Positions 43,680-54,384 of a stretch of DNA of 64,000 bases are shown here, in pieces. The translations under genes and the position numbers were made by a program. Each line of letters starts with the position of its first letter. Position 1 is the stretch's first letter. The notes under the pieces are model-generated. The model did not search any database, was not told the DNA's origin, and saw nothing but the letters and a program-made list of their open reading frames with translations. Origin of the DNA: Hyaloraphidium curvatum (taxonomy: Eukaryota > Monoblepharomycota > Hyaloraphidiomycetes > Hyaloraphidiales > Hyaloraphidiaceae); the NCBI GenBank assembly GCA_025558095.1, contig JAIVFI010000011.1, positions 682,001 to 746,000 of the forward strand, in the 5' to 3' direction.

Positions 43680-44600
43680 ATGAGGGACGCGGCGGACGAT
43701 GCCGAGCCCTCCCCGCCGGCCGAGGCGTCGCCGTTCGTCTTCCTGCGCGACGTCGACTGCGCGGCGCTCGCGCGGCCGCACCTCACCGCCGACCGCGACG
43801 TCCTCGCGCTGCACGGCATCGCGCACCTCTTCGACACGCACGTGCGGCCGTACCTGCCGCCGCGGGCAGCCTCGCCGGGGGCCGCCGGGGAGCCGGCCAG
43901 GCTGAAGCTGGTGTTCAGGCAGGACTCGGCGGGCAAGATCGCGTCGTCGCGCAAGCCGGACGAGCCGCGGGAGATGGAGCCGACATACAAGGACTACCTG
44001 CCAGACATCACCTGTGGGTGGCCGACGGGGGGCTCCGGAGGCCCGTTCGGCTGACTGGAATCGTCCATTCTTGCTTGCCTCCCTCCCGTCCTGGCCCCCT
44101 TGTGTGCTCCCGCGTTCAGTCCCACCCGACCTCGCTCCGTCGACGAACCTCGAGTACCTCGCCTTCCACCCCAACCCCAACCTCCCGCCCACGATTGCCC
44201 CCGTGGACGACGCCTTCCTCCGCGCCTTCCGCCTCGAGCCCGGCAAGATCTCCCCCGAGGAATTCGACGGCTCCATCCTCGGCGTCGCCCCCCCAACCGC
44301 CGGCGCCCCAAAGCCGGAGAAGAAGCCCGCGCCGCCCCCCACCGTTCCGACGGGCACGCTCAAGATCAAGCTGACCAAGCTGGGCTCCTCGACCCCCGGG
44401 ACGCCGTCGTCGTACGTGGCGTCGCCGGTGAGCAAGCCGGCGGCGGGGAACGTGGCGCCCGAGTACAACCCGGGGACGCCGACGGGTGGAACGACGATCC
44501 GGCTGACGGTGGGCGACAGGAGCAAGCTGGCCAAGGTGGGCTCGCGTGGCGGGCCACCGCGATGCGCTTTTCCTGATCTTCTCCCGGGTTCCAGAAGTGA
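43680..44600 (+). CDS. Probable Mediator subunit 19
   Basis: Exons 43680-44013, 44120-44535 and 44595-44600 (only Lys-stop) give 251 residues. The middle resembles MED19: a helical region (DVLALHGIAHLFDTHVRPYL), then YKDYLPDITFPPDL, and FLRAFRLEPGKISPEEFDG, which parallels the FLPDLPG and AGFRLHTGPLPE blocks of animal MED19. The N-terminus is acidic and the C-terminus basic and Ser/Thr/Gly-rich. MED19 is poorly conserved, so this is a domain-pattern call. The tiny last exon rests on a GTGGGC donor and TTCCAG acceptor; otherwise the frame would read on to about 44718. Confidence 0.5.
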
Positions 44601-44914
44601 GTTATTGGTTTTGGAGCGGTCGTCGCATGGAAGGGCGGCCGCGATGGCCGGGGAGCGTGGTGGGAGAGGCGCTGATCGCATGGCCGGAAGCGCGAGCGGG
44701 AAACGATCCGATACCTAGCATCGTGGCACGATGTACTGATCTGGCAGATACCAGATGATCTGGCTCGTGAGATCTGCGAGGTTGACGATGGGTCCGGGGA
44801 GAGACCGCCCTAGTCAAAGCGCGGGCGAACGAAAACGACGCGCTTCCTTCACACTTTCCTCCCCCCCCACCCCCGTCCTTCTCGGCCTACGCGGGCCGGC
44901 CCGGCGCGTCCAAA
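44601..44914. promoter_or_regulatory. Upstream region of CCT5
   Basis: 314 bp between the MED19-like stop and the CCT5 start, both on the plus strand. A C-rich run at 44860-44880 (CCCCCCCACCCCCG-like) precedes the CCT5 start. No coding evidence. Confidence 0.4.
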
Positions 44915-46974
44915 ATGAACGGGCAGCTGATCCAGGACGAGTACGGGCGGCCGTTTATCCTGCTGCGCGAGCAGGGCCGGAAGAAGAGGCTGCAGGGCCT
45001 CGCGGCGATGAAGGTCGGCATCCCCGGCGGCGCGGCGGCGCCGGCACGCCTGCGCCGCGCGATTGGCGCGGGCCCTTTTGAATGCGGCGCTGACGGGTCC
45101 CCCGGCGCCCTCTCCGTGCCCCTCGCCCCGCGGAACCCCCTTTCCACCCCCGGTCGCAGTCGCACATCCTGGCCGCCCGCACCGTCACCAACATCGTGCG
45201 CACATCGCTGGGCCCCAAGGGCCTCGACAAGATCCTCGTGTCGCCCGACGGCGAGATCACCGTGACCAATGACGGCGCGACGATCCTCTCCCAGATGGAG
45301 GTCGAGCACCAGATCGCGAAGCTGCTGGTGCAGCTGTCCAAGAGCCAGGACGACGAGATCGGGGACGGGACCACGGGCGTCGTCGGTCGGTTTTTCGCCG
45401 CCAGGAAGCCGGGGGTGCGGGCTGACGCGCGCGTTCCGCGGGGCAGTGCTGGCGGGCGCGCTGCTCGAGCAGGCCGAGGACCTGCTGGACCGCGGCGTGC
45501 ACCCGATCCGCATCGCGGACGGATTCGATGCCGCGTGCCAGTTTGCGGTCAAGCACCTGGACAAGATCGCCGACACCATCGAGTTCTCCAAGGAGAGCAG
45601 CGAGGTGCTCTTCAAGACCGCAAAGACCAGCCTGGGCTCCAAGATGTGGGTTTCCGACCGTGGCCAGCTGCTTGAGCGTCATCTCACAGGCTTTGTCGCC
45701 CGGCACAGCGTGTCCAAGTGCCACGACCTGTTCGCCAAGATGGCCGTGGACGCTGTACTCGCCGTCGCCGACCTGGAGCGGAAGGACGTCGACTTCGAGC
45801 TGATCAAGGTCGACGGCAAAGTCGGCGGCTCGCTCGAGGATTCGATGCTCGTGCACGGCGTCGTGGTGGACAAGGACTTCTCGCACCCGCAGATGCCCAA
45901 GGAGCTCCACGACGTCAAGCTCGCCATCCTCACCTGCCCGTTCGAACCCCCGAAGCCCAAGACCAAGCACAAGCTCGACATCACCTCGGTGGAGGAGTAC
46001 AAGAGGCTGCAGGAGTACGAGAAGGAGAAGTTCACCGAGATGGTGCAGCACGTCAAGGACTCGGGGGCCAACCTCGTCATCTGCCAGTGGGGATTCGACG
46101 ACGAGGCGAATCACCTGCTGCTGCAGAACCAGCTGCCCGCGATCCGATGGGTCGGAGGTCCCGAGATCGAGGTGGGCGGCTCCCGACTGGGGCGCCCGCG
46201 TCGCTGGTCTGATGGAGCGCTTTGTCAGCTCATCGCGATCGCCACCAACGGCCGCATCGTCCCCCGCTTCGAGGAGCTTTCCGCCGCTAAGCTCGGCGCG
46301 GCCGGCCTGGTCCGGGAGCTCAGCTTCGGCACGACCAAGGACAGCATGATCGTCATTGAGGAGTGCGCCAACTCGCGCGCCGTGACAATCTTCATCCGCG
46401 GCGGCAACAAGATGATCATCGACGAGGCCAAGCGCAGCATCCACGACGCCCTGTGCGTGGTCCGCAACCTCGTCCGCGAGAACAGGATCGTGTACGGCGG
46501 CGGCGCCGCCGAGATCGCGTGCTCCCTTGCCATCTCCAAGGCCGCGGACTCCATCTCGACCGTGGAGCAGTACGCGTGGAGGGCGTTTGCGGGGGCGCTG
46601 GACACAGTGCCGCTGACGCTGGCGGAGAACTCGGGGCTGTCGCCCATCGAGACGCTGGCGGAGGTCAAGTCGAAGCAGGTGGTGGAGGACAACACGAGGC
46701 TGGGGATCGACTGCATGCTCAAGGGGAGCAATGGTAGGCCGGGTTGCCGTTCTCGCACATCGAGTGGTCGATCTGATTCCCTTTCAAGACATGAGGGAGC
46801 AGTTTGTGTTTGACCCGCTCATTTCCAAGCGGCAGCAGTTCCTCCTGGCGACGCAGCTGGTCAAGCTGATCCTCAAGGTTCGTTGTCTCTTTGTGGCCCC
46901 TTCGACGACCGGCTCAATCGTGTACTCCCCAGATCGACGACGTGATCAGCCCAGCGGACATAGACCAGAACTGA
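44915..46974 (+). CDS. CCT5: T-complex protein 1 subunit epsilon
   Basis: Subunit of the cytosolic TRiC/CCT chaperonin that folds actin and tubulin. Seven exons (44915-45013, 45160-45385, 45447-45645, 45709-46171, 46229-46733, 46789-46877, 46933-46974) give 540 residues, the normal size. Signatures: [115 protein letters not shown] and [20 protein letters not shown]. It ends [13 protein letters not shown]. Subunit identity (epsilon) is supported by the [20 protein letters not shown] start. Confidence 0.95.
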
Positions 46975-47067
46975 GCTCGGCTCTTGGAGGAGAAAAACTA
47001 GTACCCGATCCCTGCGATACCTGCGCCACTGTAACTGCGGCACATAGATTCTATTGGCTCGCGAACG

Positions 47068-47724
47068 CTACGCCGCCTCGAACGTCCTAGCCATGATCGT
47101 CATCCCGTCTGGAAGATCGAACGGCCGCTTGCCGTCGACGTCGAGGTCCCGGTACACGATTTCGCCCCAGCGCTCGAAGCCGTGCTTGGCGAACAGCGCC
47201 GTGGATTTTGGCGACGTGCAGAGCGCCCACGCCAACGGGAACCCGGCCTCCTTTACAGAGTCCACGCACTGAACGAGCAGTTTTTGAGCGACTCCTCTCC
47301 GCTGGCTGCCCGTTGCGGTCGCCAGGAAAGACACGTAGGCGCTCCTCGTGTCCAGTGGCAGGCCCCTTTCCTTCAGCGCCGCGTGGAACGTGTCCCCGCC
47401 CGCCCTCATTATCGAGACGATCGCGTGGAGGGCTTTATCAGGTCCGTCGTAGGTGTCGAAGACTTCCTGGTGCCAGTCCTCCTGGAGCAAGAGCACGCCC
47501 AGCACCTCCCCGCCCGGCCCCAGCGCGACAAGCGACGGCGGTTGCTTGCCGAGGAGCGACGGAACGTGGTCCTCGATCAAATATTCGCGCAGATCGAACG
47601 GTCCCCGCTGGAGGACGCGCGCCCAGGAATACTTCTCGTCCGCGTCGAACGCGTCGCAGGTCACGTCGACGGCGGGGATCGCGGTCGACGCGTCCAGGGG
47701 AACGATGCGGAAGGAGTCGGCCAT
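47068..47724 (-). CDS. GNAT-family N-acetyltransferase
   Basis: Single-exon gene of 218 residues, starting MADSFRIVPLDASTAI. The acetyl-CoA binding motif A is visible as VSFLATATGSQRRGVAQKLL (Q-R-R-G-V-A), followed by CVDSVKEAGFPLAWALCTS and LFAKHGFERWGEIVYRDLD, typical of fungal small-molecule GNATs. The substrate cannot be deduced. It converges on CCT5, with 93 bp between stops. Confidence 0.85.
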   Translation of the reverse strand: MADSFRIVPLDASTAIPAVDVTCDAFDADEKYSWARVLQRGPFDLREYLIEDHVPSLLGKQPPSLVALGPGGEVLGVLLLQEDWHQEVFDTYDGPDKALHAIVSIMRAGGDTFHAALKERGLPLDTRSAYVSFLATATGSQRRGVAQKLLVQCVDSVKEAGFPLAWALCTSPKSTALFAKHGFERWGEIVYRDLDVDGKRPFDLPDGMTIMARTFEAA

Positions 47725-48102
47725 CCGGTGCGCCCGAACGGAGTGCAGCAGGCGGGCGAGCCGTTGTAGCGACGCGATCGGCCGGGAGCGATCAGCCACC
47801 ACCTCTGAGCTTGATGCTGCTAGCTCATCCGCAATGGCTTGTCGGCCCTTTCATCAGGCGTACCCGAGAACCTGATGCATACGACGATATCTGTGTTTCC
47901 TAAGCTGGGATACAACTTGACCCGTTGCGCTGACCGATCTCCGCGTCTTCCGCCACATCCGCGATCCGACACACACACTTCGGGTTCACCAACTCTACTT
48001 CCCTACCACTTGTTCCTTAAGGCTAAGGTTAGGCAGGAGCTGGATCCCCGGTCAGTCGGCGACGCACTGATTGGATGCTCCGCGGAACAGGTCTCGCACG
48101 CT
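47725..48102. other. Upstream region of the GNAT gene
   Basis: 378 bp, relatively less GC-rich; no ORF or repeat supported. It holds the GNAT promoter and the 3' flank of the next minus-strand gene. Confidence 0.4.
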
Positions 48103-48635
48103 TTAATTCGGGCAGGTTCCCAGGGTGGGGCAGCTCTGGGTATCCAAAGCCACAACCTGCGCCCCGACGGCAGCCCCGGTCGCCGAAAAGGTCATGTAGG
48201 TCTCGCACGTCGTGGGTGGATAGAACACGACGAGCTTGCAATTGGTGTCGAGCCTGCACTTGGCCTTGCAATCTTCGAGATCGGAGGCGGTCGTCTGCTG
48301 CGAGTACTGGCCCGAGCAGGGCTCGACGTCGCCGCAGACCTTGAAGCCGTCGCTGTATCGGCGGTAGAGATGGCGCAGGGTTGGCGCGGAGACGCACGCA
48401 ACCTGGTCTGCGGAGGCGCCCGGGTAGGCAAACTCGCTGGCATGACGGCATCAGGCAATCTGATGGCTGCTTCGTTTCTCCGGTGGCCTCACCAGAAGCA
48501 TCCCGGGGAGCAATCGCTGCAGGAGCGCGCGAAAACGGCCGGCGCGACCGGGGCCGGCGAGGCGAGGGCGGCCATGGGGGTAAGGAGCAAGGCCAAGGGC
48601 GCGAACAGAATGGCGACGGCCACAGCGGGGTTCAT
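48103..48635 (-). CDS. Small secreted cysteine-rich protein
   Basis: Exons 48493-48635 and 48103-48436 give 158 residues. The N-terminus MNPAVAVAILFAPLALLLTP then MAALASPAPVA is a clear signal peptide. The mature protein is Cys-rich: ARSCSDCSPGCFCEFAYPG (joined across the intron), DQVACVSAPTL, VCGDVEPCSGQ, DLEDCKAKCRLDTNCKLVVF, TTCETY and QSCPTLGTCPN. The spacing in the ECKAKC...NC...C part recalls a PAN/Apple domain, which would suggest carbohydrate or protein binding outside the cell; that is inference. It was found by joining two frames with a matching phase-2 intron of 56 bp. Confidence 0.7.
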
Positions 48636-49093
48636 TGCGCGAGTTGCAGAGGCAGGCCGGCACGGTCGATGAAACCCCTGATGATCGTCCCTTGATCAGG
48701 CGGAGGGACGATGAAACCCCTGCGCGTCCCCTAGGCCTAGACCCTCCGCTGCAAGACCACCGGCCCAAACTGAAGCTAAAGGGCGCGCCAACGTCTCCCC
48801 GTGTCTCCTTATGCGGCACATTCGCACGGCTTGCGGAATCGCCTGATTCCGGCCACAGGTCGTCCTTGCCTGTGTAGAGCGGCCATTGGGCCCCTTCCCT
48901 TGCCGGTCCCGCGCAACAAAGAAGGGCGCAGGTCTGATGGCGTTAGTTGGCCTTTTCTGTATCTTTCAAAGTCTGAATCATTAGGCACGTTGTTGCGCAG
49001 AAAGGTCCGCGTCTCCCGCCCGTCCGCCCTTCCGACTCGACTCACTTTTTTGAACTTGCCACCGCCTCACTTCACTCCCACCTCCTTCCGGCG
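48636..49093. promoter_or_regulatory. Divergent region, secreted protein and first dioxygenase
   Basis: 458 bp between opposing starts. The sequence GATGAAACCCCTG occurs twice (about 48669 and 48710) in a short duplication. No gene is supported. Confidence 0.4.
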
Positions 49094-50249
49094 ATGGCAG
49101 CGGCGCCAAGCATGTCCTGTGGGTTCTCCTCTCCGCGTCCACGCCCCTCTCGTTGACGCGGCCGGCGCCCTTCCAGCGAACTTCACTCCGGGAACTCATC
49201 GCCCGCAGAGGGCGGAGCTCCCGCCGCCCACGGCCCTCCGCGGGGCCCGCTTGAACCACCTCACGGGCAACATCGGCACGGTCGTCGAGGGCTTCGACCT
49301 CTCGCGGGCGACGGCCGCGGACGTGGCCGCGATCAAGCGGCTCGTTGCGGAGCGCGGCGTCCTGCACTTCACGAACCAGGAGGCCTTTGGGAACCGGGAG
49401 CAGGTCGACTTTTGCCGGATGATGGGCAAGGCATACACGCACAAGTCGGTGAAGGCCGATGACGAGTTCCCCGAGGTCATGAGGATCCATGTGGACTCGA
49501 ACTCCGAGTTCGTCTTTGGCGCGGAAGCATGGCACGCGGACATTACCTACGAGCAGGTCCCGGCCCAGTGGACCATGCTCAAGGTCACCGAGTGCCCGGA
49601 GGTCGGGGGCGATACGGCCTTTGTCTCGACCCAGGGCCTTCTCGACAAGTTCAGCCCTTTGATCCGGAACGTGCTGCGGTCGCTCTCGGCGGTGCACGAG
49701 AGCTACCATGTCTTCAAAGGTGCCTACGGTCAGGCGCACCGGAAGCCGGAGGAGGGCAAGGGGAGCTACCAGGCGGCGGTCGAAGCCCCGGAGTATCCGG
49801 AAGCCGTCCATCCCGTCGTCATCCGGCACCCTCTCACCGGAAAGGAGTCGCTCTACGTCAACCGTTCCTTCACCACCAAAATCCTTGGCATCCCGGCCGC
49901 CGAGAGCAGTGGGTTTTCGCAAGATGTCTTCTTCCAAGCTCATGTCTCACTACTACCCATCCATCATCAGCGTACCTTCTTCAATTGATTCACCACGTCA
50001 CGTCCAACGCCACGGAATGTATGTCTGCCTGCTCGTGCCATACCATTGATCGATCGCTAATGCCTCCACGTTCCAGATCAATGCCGCATCCGGTGGACGC
50101 CCAATTCTGTGACTCTCTGGGACAATTATGTAGTTCAGCACACGGCCAACTTTGATTACCCCGGACAGACGCGGACGGGATACCGCATCACGACGCTGGC
50201 CGACGGTCCGCCGCAGCCGGCAATGGCATCGGCAGGTGCAAAGCTGTGA
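49094..50249 (+). CDS. TauD/JLP1-type alpha-ketoglutarate dioxygenase 1
   Basis: Fe(II)/2-oxoglutarate dioxygenase of the taurine dioxygenase family; fungal members release sulfite from sulfonates. Exons 49094-49118, 49177-49908, 49971-50018 and 50077-50249 give 325 residues. Metal ligands: WHADITYEQVPAQWTMLKV (HxD) and the distal His in YVVQHTANFDYPGQTR; the 2OG-binding Arg is probably in GYRITTLAD. Also visible are ERGVLHFTNQ and DNYVVQH. The first exon is short (MAAAPSMS) and rests on a GTGGGT donor. The C-terminal exons are recovered only by splicing, since the unspliced frame stops at 49988. It forms a cluster with the transporter and second dioxygenase to the right. Confidence 0.88.
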
Positions 50250-50356
50250 TGTGCCTTTGCAAACGACTTGAAACAAGTGTTGAATCCAATATAATGTTGC
50301 AAATCCAAGCAAATCCAAGTTACAGAACGTTCCGTTCACGGCTCTCCCACCCCGCC

Positions 50357-52344
50357 CTAAACTCCGATCAGGTTGTTCCCCCCGTCCAGCACGGGGGCGA
50401 CGGAGTGCACCACGGCTTCGTGCTCCTCCCTCAGCTTCTCGTGGTTCACCGGCTCCTTCTTGATGTCGTCGTCGTCCAGGTCCTCGGACGCCTTGGAGTC
50501 GGTGTCCGAGGCGATCAGCGACGTCGCGCGAACGGTTCCCTCGGGGAGGTACAGGATGCCGTTGCGCTTGTCGCGCCGCCAGAGGTACTCGATCGCGACT
50601 GTCACGAAGAGGCCGATGAAGAGGGTGGTGGCGGTGTAGATATAGCCGACGGGGAAACGGGGGGCGCTGCTGGTGGGCCACAGGACGAGCTGGCCCACGA
50701 TGAAAATGGTGTCTGCGGGGTTAGAGCCGGAAGTGAGCGAACAGTTGCATGCGGAGCGGTGGTGATCCTACAGCTGGCAGTGTTCATCGTGCCGATGGTC
50801 ACGGTCCTTTCGACGGGATCCTTGTCCACCACGGCCGTCAAGTACGCCATTGTTGTCTAGAGTCCGGATCAGCAAGTGGGAAAGCCGCAACCGCAAAGTC
50901 ACCCACCCCGATCGGACTCGACACCGCGCCGAGGAAATACGCGAGCACTTGCACCGGGAACGGGACGTACCAGATGGCCAGGATTAGCATGCCGATGAAG
51001 GAGACGAACATGGGCCCGAGGATGACCCAGAAGCGGTTGTCGTAGTAGTCGGACAGCCATCCCCAAAGCAGCGTGGTAATGAGCGTGGTGGCCGAGACCG
51101 CAGTGGGGATGGTGTTGATTTGCTGCACCGTCCAGCCACCGGAGAACTTGAGGAGGAAACCGAGGTAGCCTGGGCGAGGTGACTCAGCCACGCGGACCGA
51201 AGGTGGAGGGACCGATCGGACATACCCCAGCCCGCCGCGGCCGAATTGTAGATGGCGTAGAGGATGGTGAAGAGGTACACGTGCCACCGGCTGAAGATGC
51301 GCTGGAACGTTTTCCAGTCGTACTTGATCTTGTCCTGCCTGCCGTCCTTGATCAGGCGCTCCTCGGCGAACTTTTTCTCCTCGTCGCTGCGAACGGCGCA
51401 CATGAGGATGCGTGATGGGTGGAGGCCGAGCACGCGTACGTGAAGAACTTCCACTTGGTCGTGCTCGGGTAGTCGGGGATGAGGAAGAATCCTGTTCAGG
51501 TCTGGATGTGAGCCCGTGAGTGTCTTCCGGGATGCATGCCGCTCACCGATCATGCCGGATACGAAGGAAATCCCCCCGTCGACGACGAAAAGCCATTTCC
51601 ATCCGGCGAGATTATGCGCCCCGTTTAGGTTCGTGTAGACAGCAGCCTGCAGGTAGCCCGAAAACATGGCGCCGATGTACGCGGTCACGGCAAACAGCGA
51701 GAGCCGCTTCGAGAACTCGGCGCGGGTGTACCAGCTACCGATCAGATACACGACGCCGGGGAAGTAGCCGGCTTCCAGAGCGCCGAGGATGGCCTGGCAG
51801 GCGTACAGCTGGTTGACGTTCGTGACGAAGGCCTTGCCGATGGTGACGGCCGTCCAGCCGAGCTCGAGCAGGGGCAGGTACAGGGAAGGACGGATCTTGG
51901 TGATGAAGATGTTGGAGGGGATTGCGAGACTGCGTCGAAGCGTTTGCGAGCTGCAACAGAAGCGGTCGTTCACAGCTCACACGCAGTAGGGCACGTTGAA
52001 AGCGAGGACGGCGTAGTTCAGCTCGTTCTGCAACATCCCGAGATCCTCACGCATCCCGCTGAGGAACGCGTTGTTGATGTTGGACTGGTCGAGGGTCTTG
52101 ACGAAGTAGCCGAAGCACGCGTAGATCAGGATGGCGACGTCGATCTTGAAAACCAGGTTCCGCTCCTCGGGCGTCTTCGTGTCGTAGTCCGAGTCCCATA
52201 GAATGGCGCGCCACGCTGCAGGGAAAGTCAGGCGCGTCCACGCATCGCAGAGACCCGCCGCCTACACTTCTTTGGCTTCGCCTGCGTTTCAACGGAGACC
52301 GGAACAGCGTGCGCTTCAGCTTCGGAGCCGTTCAAGCCCGACAT
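50357..52344 (-). CDS. Dal5-family major facilitator transporter (anion:cation symporter)
   Basis: Plasma-membrane MFS permease of the allantoate/sulfonate group. Eight exons (52266-52344, 51981-52215, 51547-51929, 51440-51491, 51226-51386, 50907-51169, 50772-50856, 50357-50712) encode 537 residues. Family blocks: WDSDYDTKTPEERNLVFKID, FVKTLDQSNINNAFLSGM, IPSNIFITKIRPSLYLPLLE, GALEAGYFPGVVYLIGSWY, PDYPSTTKWKFFTDEEKKF and GWTVQQINTIPTAVSATTLI. The C-terminus is cytosolic and acidic (DDDDIKKEP). Yeast relatives include Dal5 and the sulfonate transporter Soa1. It lies between two TauD-type dioxygenases, so sulfonate uptake is the most economical guess. The start exon (MSGLNGSEAEAH) is inferred. 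Confidence 0.88.
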
Positions 52345-52658
52345 TACGTCGATACGGCTGCGAGGTGCAACGCGCGGTCCGTGGAGAGTGTGGCGGCCGC
52401 AGGCTCAAAAAGGTGACGGCGGTGAAGGCACCCAGTGGTGCCATTGCGTCCACGGGTTTTGGAGGGGTGGCGCAATTTTCGGGATTCCCTCGCACGCCCA
52501 GCCACACGGCCGGGCGCACAGGTGTGACGCCATCGGCCGGACCACGCACCACCTCACCTAAACGAGCACGCCATCGCGCGTCAATCTAGAGTCTCCGGAT
52601 ATAAACTCGAGGAGCGTGCAGAGAGCCGCACCGTCTCCGACCGGCGTCAGCTGCGATC
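52345..52658. promoter_or_regulatory. Bidirectional promoter region, transporter and second dioxygenase
   Basis: 314 bp between the divergent starts of the Dal5-type transporter (52344) and the second TauD gene (52659). Shared regulation is plausible from the layout. No binding site of a known sulfur regulator was identified with confidence. Confidence 0.5.
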
Positions 52659-54013
52659 ATGGCCGCCCCCGCTGTCAACTCGCACGTCCCGCCTCCCCGT
52701 CCCGCTCCAGTGCAGCGCCATCTCGCCGGCACCAAGGCCGACCCCGCTAAGCGCTCGCTGGTCAGCGCAGCCGGCGCGCAGGTCAACGACCTCACGCGCC
52801 ACGTCGGGACCGAGATCCTCGGCCTGCAGGTGCGCCGTACGGCGCGCATCCGATATGCTCCTGTTGACACGCACGCGCAGCTCAAGGACTTCAATGACCA
52901 GCAGCTCGAGGACCTCGCGCTCCTCATTGCCGAGCGCGGTGTCGTTTTCTTCCGCGACCAGGACCTCAACCCCGAGCGTCTCGCTGCCATCGGCCGCCGC
53001 CTCGGCAAGACGCACGATCGCGTTCCCGGAGTCTCGCCCGACCCCCGGTTCCCTGACGTCCAAGAGATCCGCGTGGATGCCAACAGCAAGAGGAACCCTG
53101 GAAATTGGCATCAGGATCATAGCGCGGACGACGAGCCTGCGGCTGTTACCTTCTCCTACTACACGGACGTGCCGGATGCTCCTGGTGGAGACACGCTCTG
53201 GGTGCGTACTCGTACAGATACCGTGCATGCGTGGTCTAAAGCGTCAAAATGCAGGCGTCGCTCTATGAAGCCTACGACAAGCTCTCGCCGGCGTTCCGCG
53301 CCCTGCTCGACAGCCTCGAGACGCTTCAGGAGGGCGCGTACTACCCGCACGCGGTCGATTACGAGCCCGCCCGCGGGGTGGGCGAGTCCACGTTGCTCCA
53401 AGGCGCCGCTTCCTAACCACGCGAAACCGCCAGATCCATCCGCTCATCCGCACGCACCCATTGACCGGCTGGCGCATTCTGTACGTCAATTCAGCTTGGT
53501 GAGGTCCGTCATGCATCCGCCGCGTTCTTTCGTGCTCAAGGAAGCGCGATCCAGGGCCAAGCAGATCCGCGGCTTCACCAAGGCCGAGTCTGACCTGCTC
53601 CTTAACTTCCTGAACCAGCACATCGCCAACGGCGTCGAGTTCCAGGTCCGCTACAAGCTCAAAAAGAACACCGTTGCTCTCTGGGACAACCGCGCGGTGC
53701 AGCACGTCGCCACCTGGGTGTGTTGGCATCCCTCCGCCTCATCCTTCGGCTGACGTGCATGATTCTTCAGGACTACTTCCCCGACACCCGCGTCCTCAAC
53801 CGAGTCGTCGTCCGCGGCGAGAAGCCCTTCTTCGACCGCGCCTCCAAGTCCCGCCGCGAGGCTCTCGGCATCCCCATCACGCCGTCGTGGAAGGGCGACA
53901 TCGCCAACACAATCGCGGACATCTACGCCACCAACCGCGACCGCGCCTTCACGGACGAGCAGCTGTACAAGCACCTCAAGAACAAGTTCGAAGGCGGGAA
54001 GGAGAAGCTTTGA
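52659..54013 (+). CDS. TauD/JLP1-type alpha-ketoglutarate dioxygenase 2
   Basis: Second member of the taurine dioxygenase family in the cluster. Six exons (52659-52829, 52881-53201, 53255-53377, 53434-53498, 53555-53717, 53771-54013) give 361 residues. The HxD ligand pair is in GNWHQDHSADDEP; the distal His is in DNRAVQHVATWDYFPDTR; VVVRGEKPFF follows. Blocks ERGVVFFRDQDLNPERLAA, GDTLWASLYEAYDKLSPAFR, GIHPLIRTHPLTGW and GFTKAESDLLLNFLNQHIA are typical of the fungal sulfonate dioxygenase branch. The first intron (51 bp) is in frame and stop-free. It appears paralogous but not closely similar to the first dioxygenase. Confidence 0.9.
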
Positions 54014-54147
54014 GGGGGATTGGATTGACTCGTACTTTTGCGCCGGATTCGGAGGGAACGAATAGATCGATACGAATTTGATGTCTTTCTTCTGTGCGCT
54101 CGTCCTAGTGCAGACGAAGGTGTCCGTTGGGTCAGGCACGTCCGTTC

Positions 54148-54333
54148 GTGGCCTCGACGTGCGACCACTGCGGTTCCGCGGCGCAGCGCGGGCTGAAGAG
54201 GTGCTCCCGGTGCAAAATGGCGCACTACTGCTCCTCGGAATGCCAGGTCCTGGCGTGGAAAGGGGGACACCGCGAGGCGTGTACGCGAGCGAGCGGGGCG
54301 GGGGAAGCGGCGACAACGGCAGCGCAAGGCTAG
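54148..54333 (+). pseudogene. MYND zinc-finger fragment
   Basis: A plus-strand frame reads CDHCGSAAQRGLKRC, SRCKMAHYCSSEC and QVLAWKGGHREAC, a complete MYND finger, then stops shortly after. No in-frame ATG precedes it and I could not find a convincing upstream exon between the dioxygenase stop (54013) and the finger. The two other MYND proteins in this window carry the finger at the C-terminus, so this may be the relic C-terminus of a lost paralogue. The rest of 54014-54384 shows nothing else. Confidence 0.5.
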
Positions 54334-54384
54334 ATACGGCATAAGCGACTACATTAGAGCTTCTCCCCCGCCACTGCCGCCGCA

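Noticed and set aside
45257-46444. 395-codon antisense ORF over CCT5
   Set aside because: It is a GC-rich shadow frame of a clearly conserved chaperonin gene and has no domain.
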